NCBI GenBank assembly: GCA_900472675.1 | Contig: UCJA01000006.1 | Location: forward strand, 124,001 to 188,000 | Direction of reading: 5' to 3' | Length of the DNA stretch: 64,000 nucleotides | From: Hyphomicrobiales bacterium | Lineage (GTDB): Bacteria > Pseudomonadota > Alphaproteobacteria > Rhizobiales > Rhizobiaceae | Shown: piece by piece, positions 25,507 through 34,075 of the stretch | Layout of the letters: each line of letters starts with the position of its first letter | How positions within the stretch are numbered: the first letter of the stretch is position 1 | Notes under the pieces: generated by a model | What the model was told of the DNA's origin: nothing | What the model saw: only the letters and a program-made list of their open reading frames with translations | Database searches by the model: none | Translations under genes and position numbers: made by a program

Positions 25507-27774
25507 TCAACCCGTGGCGGCTAGAGACATTTCAGCCCGGAGGGACTGACCCCGCGATGCGGCAACCACCGCATCGACGTCCAGGATGAGAGCGACCCGG
25601 CCATCGCCCAGGATCGTCGCTGCCGCGATGCCGGGGACATGGGTGTAGTTCGCTTCGAGCGATTTGATGACGACCTGGCGCTGGCCCTGGATGGCGTCCA
25701 CCATCAGTGCGCGCTGGCCACCACCTTCGGATTCCACCAGAAGGGCGACACCTTCGACCGGATTGGCCTGGGTGGCGCGGAAGTTCAGGATACGCCCTAC
25801 ATCCACTAGCGGGCAAAAGGAGTTGCGGATAGAGATCAGCCGCTGGTTGGCACCGAAGGAATGGATGGAAGAGGCTTCCGGCTGAAGCGTCTCGACGATG
25901 GCGGTGAGCGGCACGACCAGTGTCTGGCCGGCAACCGTAACCACCATGCCGTCCAGCACGGCGAGGGTGAGCGGCAGGCTCATGGTGAAGGTCGATCCCA
26001 GACCTGGGCGCGACGAGATGTTGATGCGTCCGCCGAGCGCCTGGATCGAGCGCTTGACCACGTCCATGCCGACGCCGCGGCCGGAGATATCGGAGATCTT
26101 GTCGGCCGTGGAGAACCCGGGCGCGAAGATCAGGTTGTCGATCTCCTCGTCGGAGAGGTTGGCGTCGGCGGTGATCAGGTCGTTGTCGATCGCCTTCTGC
26201 TTGACGCGCTCACGGTTGATGCCGGCGCCGTCGTCCTGGAGCTCGATCAGAATGCGGCCGGACCGGTGCTTGGCGGTCAGCTTGATCGTGCCTTCCGGAT
26301 CCTTGCCGGCGGCTTCGCGCTTTTCGGGCGTTTCGATGCCGTGGTCGACCGCATTGCGGATCATGTGGGTCAGCGGCTCGGCCAGCTTGTCGATGACCGT
26401 CTTGTCGACTTCGGTGTTTTCCCCTTCGGTGACCAGGCGGATCGACTTGCCGACCATGTCGGCCACTTCGCGAACGATACGCGACATGCGCTGGAAGACC
26501 GGCTTCACCGGCTGCGCGCGGATCGCCATGACCGAGTCCTGGATCTCGCGGGTGAGCTGCTGCAGCTCCTCGAGGCCCATGTTGACGGCCGACGTGCCGG
26601 TCGCATCGTTCTCGATGACGCTCTGCGACAGCATGGCCTGGTTGATGACCAATTCGCCGACCAGGTTGATGAGGCGGTCAACACGGTCGAGATCGACGCG
26701 GATCGTCTGGCCTGCGCCGGCGGCTGACGCGGCGGCATTGTTCTGCGCGGCAGCGGCTGCCGTGTCCTTCCGTTCGGCGCGAGCGGCAGCTCCGGCCGCC
26801 CTTGCGATGCTGGAGGCCGTTTCGGCAGCGGCGACGGCGGCGCTGGCGTCATCTTCAGAGGCTTTCGCCTCGTCAGTCAGATTGCCGTCCGTTGCGTCGT
26901 CGAGTGCCGATAGATCGAAAGGCACCGGGATCATCGGCAGCTCTTCGTCGGAGGAGGTTGCCTCCTGGAGCTTCACCTCGAGATCGCAATCCCATTCGGC
27001 AAATTCGAAGACGGCGCGGACATCCTCTTCACTCTTGGTCGTCTTGACCGAAGCGGTCCAGCCGAAATAGGAGCCTTCCGGATCCATCTTGTCGAGTGCC
27101 GGCAGGGTCGAGGTGTCGCAGTTGATGCTCATCTCGCCGACACGGGACAGATCGCGCAGCAGGAGCGCTGCTTCATTGCCCTTGGCGTAGAGATCGCGCC
27201 GTGGCTTGAAGGTAACCTCGAAGGTGGAGCCTTCGATTACTGTCTCCTCGTCGCCGCCGAAATCGTCGAAGGTGAAGGGGATCGGCTGGAAGCCGCTGTC
27301 GTCGGTGGGCTTGGGCGCCTCTGCCTTCGGCGCGGCGGCCGGTGCAGGTTTGGCGGCAGGCTTTGGAGCGTCATGACTGGCCGACGGCATTTCGCCGTGG
27401 GCGAGCGCCTCCAGTTCCTTGACGAGTGTGCGGGTTCGCGATTCCTCGACGCCTCCGCCGTCTCGCGATGCGGTGACCAGATCGGCCAGGACGTCGGCCG
27501 ATTTGAGCATCACCTTGAGGACTTCAGGCCCCGGCTCGAGCTTGTTCGAGCGGACGCAGTCGAGCGTCGTTTCAAAGACATGCGCGAAGGCGACCAGATC
27601 GTCCAGGCCGAATGCACCCGCCCCCCCCTTGATGGAATGAACGGCGCGAAAAACGGCATTGACCGTCTCGGGGTCGCGATCCCCGTCGTTCAGCTTGAGA
27701 AGACCAGATTCCAGTTCAGCGAGTTGCTCTTCGCATTCCTGAAAGAAGATCTCTTTGATTTCGTTCATATCCAT
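25507..27774 (-). CDS. cheA: Chemotaxis histidine kinase CheA
   Basis: 755 residues. The P1 HPt domain has phospho-acceptor His46 (FRAVHSIKGGAGAFGL). An Ala/Pro-rich linker, a P2-like response-regulator-binding region (about 170-280) and a second Ala-rich linker precede P3 dimerisation (about 360-425). P4 kinase contains the N box (HMIRNAVDHG), G1 (DDGAGI) and G2 (GRGVGMDVV). P5 is CheW-like (LAVLDGMVVTVAGQTLVVPL). It phosphorylates CheY1, CheY2 and CheB. AGGAAG lies 7 bases before the first of two near ATGs (27774, 27768). Confidence 0.96.
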   Translation of the reverse strand: MDMNEIKEIFFQECEEQLAELESGLLKLNDGDRDPETVNAVFRAVHSIKGGAGAFGLDDLVAFAHVFETTLDCVRSNKLEPGPEVLKVMLKSADVLADLVTASRDGGGVEESRTRTLVKELEALAHGEMPSASHDAPKPAAKPAPAAAPKAEAPKPTDDSGFQPIPFTFDDFGGDEETVIEGSTFEVTFKPRRDLYAKGNEAALLLRDLSRVGEMSINCDTSTLPALDKMDPEGSYFGWTASVKTTKSEEDVRAVFEFAEWDCDLEVKLQEATSSDEELPMIPVPFDLSALDDATDGNLTDEAKASEDDASAAVAAAETASSIARAAGAAARAERKDTAAAAAQNNAAASAAGAGQTIRVDLDRVDRLINLVGELVINQAMLSQSVIENDATGTSAVNMGLEELQQLTREIQDSVMAIRAQPVKPVFQRMSRIVREVADMVGKSIRLVTEGENTEVDKTVIDKLAEPLTHMIRNAVDHGIETPEKREAAGKDPEGTIKLTAKHRSGRILIELQDDGAGINRERVKQKAIDNDLITADANLSDEEIDNLIFAPGFSTADKISDISGRGVGMDVVKRSIQALGGRINISSRPGLGSTFTMSLPLTLAVLDGMVVTVAGQTLVVPLTAIVETLQPEASSIHSFGANQRLISIRNSFCPLVDVGRILNFRATQANPVEGVALLVESEGGGQRALMVDAIQGQRQVVIKSLEANYTHVPGIAAATILGDGRVALILDVDAVVAASRGQSLRAEMSLAATG

Positions 27775-27790
27775 CGGAGGACTTCCTGGC

Positions 27791-28156
27791 TCAGGCGGTT
27801 ACACGCTCGATCGCATCGATCAGTTTGGCAGGATCGAACGGCTTGACGATCCAACCCGTCGCACCGGCCTGCCGGGCGCGGTTCTTCTTTTCAGCATCGC
27901 TTTCCGTGGTCAGGACCAGGATCGGAACGGCGCGGTACTTCTCGTTGCGGCGCACGCCTTCGATGAAACCGAAGCCGTCAAGACGCGGCATGTTGATGTC
28001 GGTGACAATGACGTCCGGGTTACAGCCCTCGAGGACTTCGAGCCCTTCCACGCCGTCTTCGGCCTGGATGGTCTCGAACCCTGCATTGTTGAGGGTCACC
28101 AGAAGCATGTTTCGAATGGTCCGTGAGTCATCCACGGTCAGAACTTTTTTCTTCAT
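27791..28156 (-). CDS. cheY1: Chemotaxis response regulator CheY1
   Basis: 121-residue single receiver domain with Asp53 (VIVTDINMP), the Asp9-Asp10 acidic pair, Thr in PILVLTTES and Lys in WIVKPFDP. In S. meliloti CheY1 acts as a sink that drains phosphate from CheY2 through CheA. It lies between the STAS gene and cheA as in other rhizobia. Confidence 0.93.
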   Translation of the reverse strand: MKKKVLTVDDSRTIRNMLLVTLNNAGFETIQAEDGVEGLEVLEGCNPDVIVTDINMPRLDGFGFIEGVRRNEKYRAVPILVLTTESDAEKKNRARQAGATGWIVKPFDPAKLIDAIERVTA

Positions 28157-28158
28157 TG

Positions 28159-28452
28159 CTAGATCTCCTTAGCAATTAAATTTGCGGGATTGATGCCGAT
28201 GAGCTGCATCGTCTTTTCGAATGCGTCCGACGTCTGGGCGAGCTGGAAGGACTTCTTGTCCTCATCCCAGGCCCTCGCGCCGGCCACCAATACTTGTGCA
28301 CACTGAACGCCGACCCGTTCGACGCCGGAAGCGTCGAGGACGATATCGCTGCCCCGCATGGCCATGAGCTGGCCGTGCAGTGTCGACGCCTCGTTGAGGT
28401 CGAGTACCGCAGACAGCTTCAGATTTCCCGAACCAGCTTTCTTCGCCGCCAT
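28159..28452 (-). CDS. STAS-domain protein of the che operon
   Basis: 97 residues with an anti-sigma-factor-antagonist (STAS) fold: LKLSAVLDLNEASTLHGQLM and DIVLDASGVERVGVQCAQVL. The loop has V-G-V-Q-C rather than the D-S-S/T-G phosphorylation motif of SpoIIAA, so Ser phosphorylation is unlikely. The homologous gene is the second of the rhizobial che operon ('orf2'). Its function is not established. Its start overlaps the icpA stop (TGATG). Confidence 0.85.
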   Translation of the reverse strand: MAAKKAGSGNLKLSAVLDLNEASTLHGQLMAMRGSDIVLDASGVERVGVQCAQVLVAGARAWDEDKKSFQLAQTSDAFEKTMQLIGINPANLIAKEI

Positions 28453-30071
28453 CAGATCATTCCTTGTCTTTTCTGGAAGTGAATTTCGCCGTCATCCGGC
28501 CGGACCTGCGACAGCTGCGCGATTGCAGCCAGAGCCGGCTCGGGTCGGAGGGCGGGGTGATGCCTGTGGGGCTCGGCGCCCTGCGCCTGGCGCGCAATGC
28601 GGAATTCGCGCACGGTGCGGCCCAGCTCGAGGATGACGGTGTGGAGCTCGTCGGCGCCTTCGCCGGAGCGACGGGCCACGGAGGCGGTTCCGGCGACGTC
28701 CTGGCCGAGCGCACCGATCTCTGCGGTGACGCGGTCCAGGCCGCCGGCCTGTTCGCCCGCTTCCACGGCAATGCCGGCAATGGCGTCGTTGATGTCGGAG
28801 ACCTGACGAACGATGCCTTCGATGGCGTTCTGGGTGCGGTGGACCATGTCGACGCCGGCATCGACCTGCGTCTTGGTGCCGGTGACCAGCGTCTTGATTT
28901 CGCGTGCAGCGTCGGCCGAACGCTGGGCAAGTGCCCGGACTTCCTGCGCCACGACCGCAAAGCCGCGACCGCTTTCCCCGGCGCGGGCGGCTTCGATGCC
29001 TGCATTGAGGGCAAGCAGATTGGTCTGGAAAGCGATCTCGTCGATGACGCCGATGATCTGGCCGATCTTTTCGGCCGAAGCCTCGATGTCGGCCATAGCG
29101 GTGATGGCGCGACCCACCACTTCACCGCTCTGTTCGGCAGAACGGCGGGTGGAGGCCGTGGCCTTCTCCGCAGCAGCCGTGCCGGCCGCGCTCTGCTTGA
29201 CCCGGGTTGCGAGGTCGGAGAGGACGTGGGCCGCATCTTGAAGACGGGCGGACTGGTTTTCGGAGGCCGAAACAAAGGCGTGCGACGTGTCGACCAGGGC
29301 AGAGGTCAGGAGGGCTGCCTGCTCGCCGCTTTCCGAGACCTCGGAAAACTTCGTGCGCATCCGCTCCAGTGCCTGGCCGAGAAGGGCTGCAAGCTCGCGG
29401 TAGGCTTCCGGCACATCGTCCGGAAGGGCGACCGTCAGGTCTCCGCCGGCGAGCGCCGAGATGACTGCGAGGAAGGTATCGACCGCCTGCGCCTGGTCGG
29501 TGCTGCGCTGGTCGGACAGGGCCCGCTGGTGCTTCTGGCGCTGCTCGTTGAAACGCAGGGAGACGGCAATCTCGACATCGACCATGACCAGGCGCACCAG
29601 GGCGCCGACCAGATCGCGCAGTTCCTGCTCGCGCTTCTTGGCTCCGGGGAGAAGTGACCGCGGCGTCATGTCGACCAAGGCGCCGGCAATCAGGTGCTCC
29701 AGCATCACGCCGTGGCCGGCAACGTGCCAGCGGGGATCGAGGCCGATCCGGCTTTCGGTGTCGGACAGGACCTTGACGCGGTCCGCATAGAGGGCGTCGA
29801 AGCGGGCGTCGGTCAGGACGCTCCAATGGGAGGCCTGCATGTCGTGCAGGCGTTCGATCTGCTGCTCGCTCTCGAAGTTGCGGGCGGCATCGGGAAAGGT
29901 CTGGAGGCGGTGAAAAAGATCGCGGAGACCGGCCTTGAGGTGCGGCTCCATCTGCGGGCGGCAGCGTCGCAGCAGATCGCGCAGTTCCGCGTCGAGGCCG
30001 GCGAAAGCCAGTCTCTCACCCAGGCTACCTGCCTGGTTCCGTCGCGCCTGGTCTGCTGGCGTTTCCTGCAC
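28452..30071 (-). CDS. icpA: Cytoplasmic globin-type chemoreceptor IcpA
   Basis: 539 residues with a GTG start directly after an in-frame stop, so no longer N terminus is possible. There are no membrane segments. Residues about 20-185 look like a protoglobin/globin-coupled sensor domain ([34 protein letters not shown]). The C-terminal half is an MCP signalling domain with the hairpin [20 protein letters not shown] and [20 protein letters not shown]. In HemAT-type sensors the haem-ligating His falls three residues before the R-I-G-L motif; here that position is Glu (DTESRIGL), so haem binding is doubtful. No C-terminal pentapeptide for CheR tethering is seen. First gene of the che operon. Confidence 0.88.
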   Translation of the reverse strand: MQETPADQARRNQAGSLGERLAFAGLDAELRDLLRRCRPQMEPHLKAGLRDLFHRLQTFPDAARNFESEQQIERLHDMQASHWSVLTDARFDALYADRVKVLSDTESRIGLDPRWHVAGHGVMLEHLIAGALVDMTPRSLLPGAKKREQELRDLVGALVRLVMVDVEIAVSLRFNEQRQKHQRALSDQRSTDQAQAVDTFLAVISALAGGDLTVALPDDVPEAYRELAALLGQALERMRTKFSEVSESGEQAALLTSALVDTSHAFVSASENQSARLQDAAHVLSDLATRVKQSAAGTAAAEKATASTRRSAEQSGEVVGRAITAMADIEASAEKIGQIIGVIDEIAFQTNLLALNAGIEAARAGESGRGFAVVAQEVRALAQRSADAAREIKTLVTGTKTQVDAGVDMVHRTQNAIEGIVRQVSDINDAIAGIAVEAGEQAGGLDRVTAEIGALGQDVAGTASVARRSGEGADELHTVILELGRTVREFRIARQAQGAEPHRHHPALRPEPALAAIAQLSQVRPDDGEIHFQKRQGMI

Positions 30072-30333
30072 TTAATCCGTCCCCAAAGCTCGTTCAGCCG
30101 ACATGGCTGAGCGTATCCTGGCTGATCAGTCAGCATCGCAGACGTGATTGGAGATCGAGGCGCATGGAGCCCGGACAGGGCTGCGCGTTCACCGCAAGGC
30201 ACTTCGTGAAGCTGATGATGAGCGAATACCGGATCGGAACCGGTACGGCTTTGCGGCTTCATGCCTGGGGGAGACCGGAGTCGCCCCAATTGCCGTGGTC
30301 TTCCCAATTTGTATGGTTAATTCCTTGCGCGGA

Positions 30334-30375
30334 GGTTAATATACGTTCGAATGAACGCAATTTGATCCAGGTCAA
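30334..30375 (-). promoter_or_regulatory. FNR/FixK-type anaerobox and -10 upstream of the che operon
   Basis: Positions 30362-30375 read TTGATCCAGGTCAA, 9 of 10 matches to the TTGAT-N4-ATCAA anaerobox. On the - strand a TATATTAA element (30336-30343) falls where the -10 belongs if the box is centred near -41.5, a class II activator arrangement. The predicted transcript would start near 30328 and have a leader of about 250 bases before icpA. The rest of 30072-30421 holds no gene. Confidence 0.5.
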
Positions 30376-30421
30376 GATAACCGAGCGGCGCCGCCAAGTA
30401 ACGGTCCGGCGCCGCTCAAGC

Positions 30422-32755
30422 TCATTGGGCCGGTGGGTCCAGCATGGTGGCAAGACCGCGCTGCCCCTGCTTGTCGCCCATATCGGCGAGCGCCTGGAAG
30501 ATGCGCTGCGCATCCGCACGCCGCTTCAGGTTGAGGTAGGCATAGCCCCGCAACGACATGAGATCTGTCTGCTCCGGGACGATCTGTGCGCGCTGGTCAA
30601 GCGCCACCAGCGCCTCCCGGTAGCGCCCAAGCTTGAAGGCATTGACGGCACGGTCAGCCAGGATGCTGCTTTGAAGTTCCACGGCGCGAGCGTTGGTCTG
30701 GCCTGCGTCTGCGGCGGCAACCGAGGCATTGTCGGTCAATCCGACCCGCAGAAAGGCAAGGCTTCTGCCATAGGCCGCATCGGAGCGCACGACTGGTTCG
30801 ACGCTCGATCCTGCCGCTTCGAATGCCTGGGCGGCTTCCAGCGGGCGGTTGAGGTCCATCAGGCACCAGCCACGTGTCAGCGCCTGTTCGGGCGTCAGAC
30901 GGCTGACACTTGAGGTGACCCAGCAGCGATCCGGCCGGGCTGCGGTCGGGGCCGATGCAGCCCTTGCCCGGCGCATGGCCGGGCGGGCGGGCTCTGACGC
31001 GGATTGCGGGGCCGCCGCTTCCATCATCTCGACCGGTTGGCGAGCCGTATCTTGTGCCCGGTTCTGGTTCGACAAAGGCGGTTGCGACGGCGTCGGGACC
31101 CCGCGGCGGTCTGCGTTTGCCACGGTGATCGGCCTGCCGACCTCGGCTATACGCTCCGACTTGCCGGCCCAGGTGCGCTGGATGGCGGCCAGGCCAGGCT
31201 TATCGTTGAGGTCGTTGCGCGACAGCGCCAGGCCATAGGCCGAGGGCTCGTCATCCGGCTTCCAGGCAAGGGCCGTGCTGAACCATTCGGCCGCCGTCTT
31301 CGGCTGGTGCATAGCGCGGGCATACCAGCCGAACTGCTGCGCTGCATCGGGATTGCGGCTGGCGATCACAACAGGTGCCATGCGCGCCAGGACCTCTACC
31401 TGCAGAATGGGCGGCGGCTCGATGGCGAGAAGATTGGCAACGGCTGCCAGATAGGCCTCTCTCGAGCCATCGGAACTGTCGCGCCAGCGGTACAGGACCG
31501 CCTCGGCTTCCAGCGGAGATTTTTGGCGGATCAGCGTCAGTGCCAAGCCTTCAGCGGCCGAAGCCGTTTCTTCCTTGGTGACGGCGCGGCGGAACCAGCG
31601 CTCGGAAGCCCCGAGGTTGTCGCGCCGGTAGTAGTACCAGCCGAGCAGAAGGGCGTCGGAGGCAAGCCCCTGCTGCTCCGCAAGACGCTCCAGCCGGCCC
31701 AGATATTTGTCCGGCACGACGAGCTTGGCGTCGCCATTGCCCTGGCCGACGAGACGGCGGGCAAGATCGTCGCGCACGCCGTCGAACTCCTGCACTCCAC
31801 CGGGCGCTGCCGGGCGTTCCCGGGTCAGGAGCTCCTCGGTCATCTCGATCGGCAGGAGTTCACCTGCCTTCTGGACCGTGGCCAGGCGTTGCGAATCATT
31901 GTCGCAGTTGTTGAGGACGTAGAGATAGGCGTCGCGCGCCCGCCCGGCCTTGTCTGTCGCGGCGAAGGCCTCGGCCAGCCGCCACAGAACATCCACCTCG
32001 CTGCAGGTGAGCAGGCCCGGGTTGTCGGTGGCAATCCGGATGACCGTCTCATAGGTCTTGGTATCGGAGGCGGTGGTGAGGCTGGCACGGGCCTCGGCAA
32101 GCTTCAGGCGATCGAGAAGATCATCCGGGGGCTGCCAGCCGGCTTCCTGCGCCTGGCGCGCGGCTATGGCCTGGCGCACATCCGCGTAGCGGGCCTGGGC
32201 ATACAGCTGCCACAGGGCCTCGATCTGCGGATCGCTGCTCGGGGGGCTTGCGAGCGGGTCGGCAGGCGGCGTCCAGTTGGGGTAGAGCGTGCGCAACCGG
32301 GAGATTTCCGCCTGCAGGCGCGCCGTATCGCCGCGGGCCGCGAAATATCGCAGCGCACTTTCGTCTACGGACGGAGCGGCTTGCGTCGGGGCCGGGCTCC
32401 GGCCGGGGTTGGAACTAGGGCCAGCACTGGGACTGACGGTCGATGGCCGGGCGGCGGAGCCCTGGTCGAAGTCGAGCGGTGCCTGCGCCATCTCGCCCAA
32501 TGGCTCGCTCGGCGGCGATTGCGCCAGCACGAGCGATGACGGGCTGTCCGGGCTTGTGGCCGTTTCCGGCGGCAGCACCAGCTGTGCCGTCAGCCGCTCG
32601 CCCTTCGGCGCCACAGCAATGGGCAGCGGCTCGGGTTGAAGACGTCCGATCGATCCGGTGACGGAGCCGAAATCGACCGTGGACTGCCGGTTCATGCCGT
32701 AAAGCCCGACCGCCACGATGCCCAGCACCGTCAAAGTAACCAGTGAAAACCTCAT
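30422..32755 (-). CDS. TPR protein of the cellulose locus (BcsK-like)
   Basis: 777 residues from the ATG at 32755, which places a membrane anchor or uncleaved signal at the N terminus (MRFSLVTLTVLGIVAVGLYG). Residues about 30-135 are Pro/Ser/Ala-rich and disordered. From about 140 to the end is a series of TPR/Sel1-like helical repeats (ALWQLYAQARYADVRQA, LGWYYYRRDNLGASERWF, GWCLMDLNRPLEAAQAFEAA), interrupted by a Pro/Gln-rich linker at about 575-635. It is divergent from bcsN across about 230 bases. Rhizobial cellulose operons often carry a TPR gene called bcsK, and this may be its equivalent. A periplasmic scaffold role is inferred. Confidence 0.6.
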   Translation of the reverse strand: MRFSLVTLTVLGIVAVGLYGMNRQSTVDFGSVTGSIGRLQPEPLPIAVAPKGERLTAQLVLPPETATSPDSPSSLVLAQSPPSEPLGEMAQAPLDFDQGSAARPSTVSPSAGPSSNPGRSPAPTQAAPSVDESALRYFAARGDTARLQAEISRLRTLYPNWTPPADPLASPPSSDPQIEALWQLYAQARYADVRQAIAARQAQEAGWQPPDDLLDRLKLAEARASLTTASDTKTYETVIRIATDNPGLLTCSEVDVLWRLAEAFAATDKAGRARDAYLYVLNNCDNDSQRLATVQKAGELLPIEMTEELLTRERPAAPGGVQEFDGVRDDLARRLVGQGNGDAKLVVPDKYLGRLERLAEQQGLASDALLLGWYYYRRDNLGASERWFRRAVTKEETASAAEGLALTLIRQKSPLEAEAVLYRWRDSSDGSREAYLAAVANLLAIEPPPILQVEVLARMAPVVIASRNPDAAQQFGWYARAMHQPKTAAEWFSTALAWKPDDEPSAYGLALSRNDLNDKPGLAAIQRTWAGKSERIAEVGRPITVANADRRGVPTPSQPPLSNQNRAQDTARQPVEMMEAAAPQSASEPARPAMRRARAASAPTAARPDRCWVTSSVSRLTPEQALTRGWCLMDLNRPLEAAQAFEAAGSSVEPVVRSDAAYGRSLAFLRVGLTDNASVAAADAGQTNARAVELQSSILADRAVNAFKLGRYREALVALDQRAQIVPEQTDLMSLRGYAYLNLKRRADAQRIFQALADMGDKQGQRGLATMLDPPAQ

Positions 32756-32985
32756 GTAGACTCCGGTGCCGCACAAAATAATAAACGATTTGTGCCGTTG
32801 GCGCACATGAACAGGTGCGGCTGACGATTTCGCCGAAGAATGCGCGGAGATGGTTAACGAACATTTTACAATTGCTGCATCAGATAGAGACCGGACGCGA
32901 CATATTGCGTTGCGGTCGTTTTTTTACCGCGTCGCGAACACAAACGGCCCTCGGACGATGAACGTCCAGAAGATACGAGCTCCTG

Positions 32986-34029
32986 ATGGCAGATAGGCAG
33001 ATGATCGGTACCCGGACTGGAGAGCTCAGCTCTCGCCGCTGCTTCGGCCCGACCGGTGCCGTGCTTGCGCCCCTCCTTGGGCTGGTGCTTGCGCTTTCCG
33101 GCTGCGCAGGCCAGCCGGTCCAGATGGGCTCAACCGTGAAGACCGTGCCCGCGGAGCAGGCCCTGGTCATGCCGCCAGCCGCCGGTCCCGGCATCGTCAC
33201 CGTCGTCGAGCGGCGCTTCGACAATGCCATCGACCAGGACATCCATCTCTTCACCTCCGCCATGACGCCCGGCCAGAACATGCTGAAGGTGCAGATGTTC
33301 GGCACGGCTGCCCCTTTCAAGATGGCGTCCAACGCCCTGACCTCCTCACCGCTCACATCCGCAAGCGTCGGCTCGGAAATGCGCAAGGCGCTGCCGGGCA
33401 TCGCCATGGCGCGTTCACAGTACTACGTGCAGAATGCCTACGGCCCCTTCGGCTATGCCTTCGGGCGCGGCGCGGGCAGCGATCTGTGCATCTACGGATG
33501 GCAGCAGGTGCGCTCGCCGACCGGCACCATCTCTCCCTTTGCCAATTACGGGTCCATCCAGATCCGGCTGCGCGTCTGCGAGGCGGGCGCCAGCGAGCAG
33601 AAGCTGCTGGCGATCATGTACCACTACACGATCCTCGGAGCAGTCGATGCGGGCGGCTGGAACCCCTACGGCGAACCCAATGGCGCATCGCCTACTCTTG
33701 GCGGCATCGGCGCACCCAGCTATCCGCGTCCCGCCAGCACCGAGCCGATGGTTCCCGTGCTTCCCCAGCGCCAGTCGATCATGACCACGCGCGCACCGAT
33801 GACCACCTCGGCAATCTCGGCGCCGCGCCAGCCGGCGGCAGCGACCCCGGTTGCTCCGGCGCCGGTTTCGGAGACGACCGTTGTCGTTCCCACCGCTTCG
33901 CCTCCTTCCAACCTCGTCGTCCCATCTCCCTCCGCGTCCACAGCCGCGTCCACTGCGACAGCCCGGGTGACCGTTCCCTCCCCGTCCTGCACCACCCAGA
34001 AGGAGGGCACCGACATTGTCTGCCGCTAA
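32986..34029 (+). CDS. bcsN: Cellulose biosynthesis lipoprotein BcsN
   Basis: 347 residues. A lipoprotein signal ends in the lipobox LALSGC (Cys40). The central region (about 70-225) contains ERRFDNAIDQDIHLFTSAMT, MARSQYYVQNAYGPFGYAFG and LCIYGWQQVR, with several Cys that may form disulfides. The last third is Pro/Thr/Ser-rich and low-complexity. BcsN is an accessory lipoprotein of alphaproteobacterial cellulose operons. It lies 46 bases upstream of bcsA. A second ATG at 33001 is an alternative start. Confidence 0.75.
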   Translation: MADRQMIGTRTGELSSRRCFGPTGAVLAPLLGLVLALSGCAGQPVQMGSTVKTVPAEQALVMPPAAGPGIVTVVERRFDNAIDQDIHLFTSAMTPGQNMLKVQMFGTAAPFKMASNALTSSPLTSASVGSEMRKALPGIAMARSQYYVQNAYGPFGYAFGRGAGSDLCIYGWQQVRSPTGTISPFANYGSIQIRLRVCEAGASEQKLLAIMYHYTILGAVDAGGWNPYGEPNGASPTLGGIGAPSYPRPASTEPMVPVLPQRQSIMTTRAPMTTSAISAPRQPAAATPVAPAPVSETTVVVPTASPPSNLVVPSPSASTAASTATARVTVPSPSCTTQKEGTDIVCR

Positions 34030-34075
34030 TTGCCACATCAAGACCGGGTCAACCGGGCGGCGGAGGTAGCCGCCG

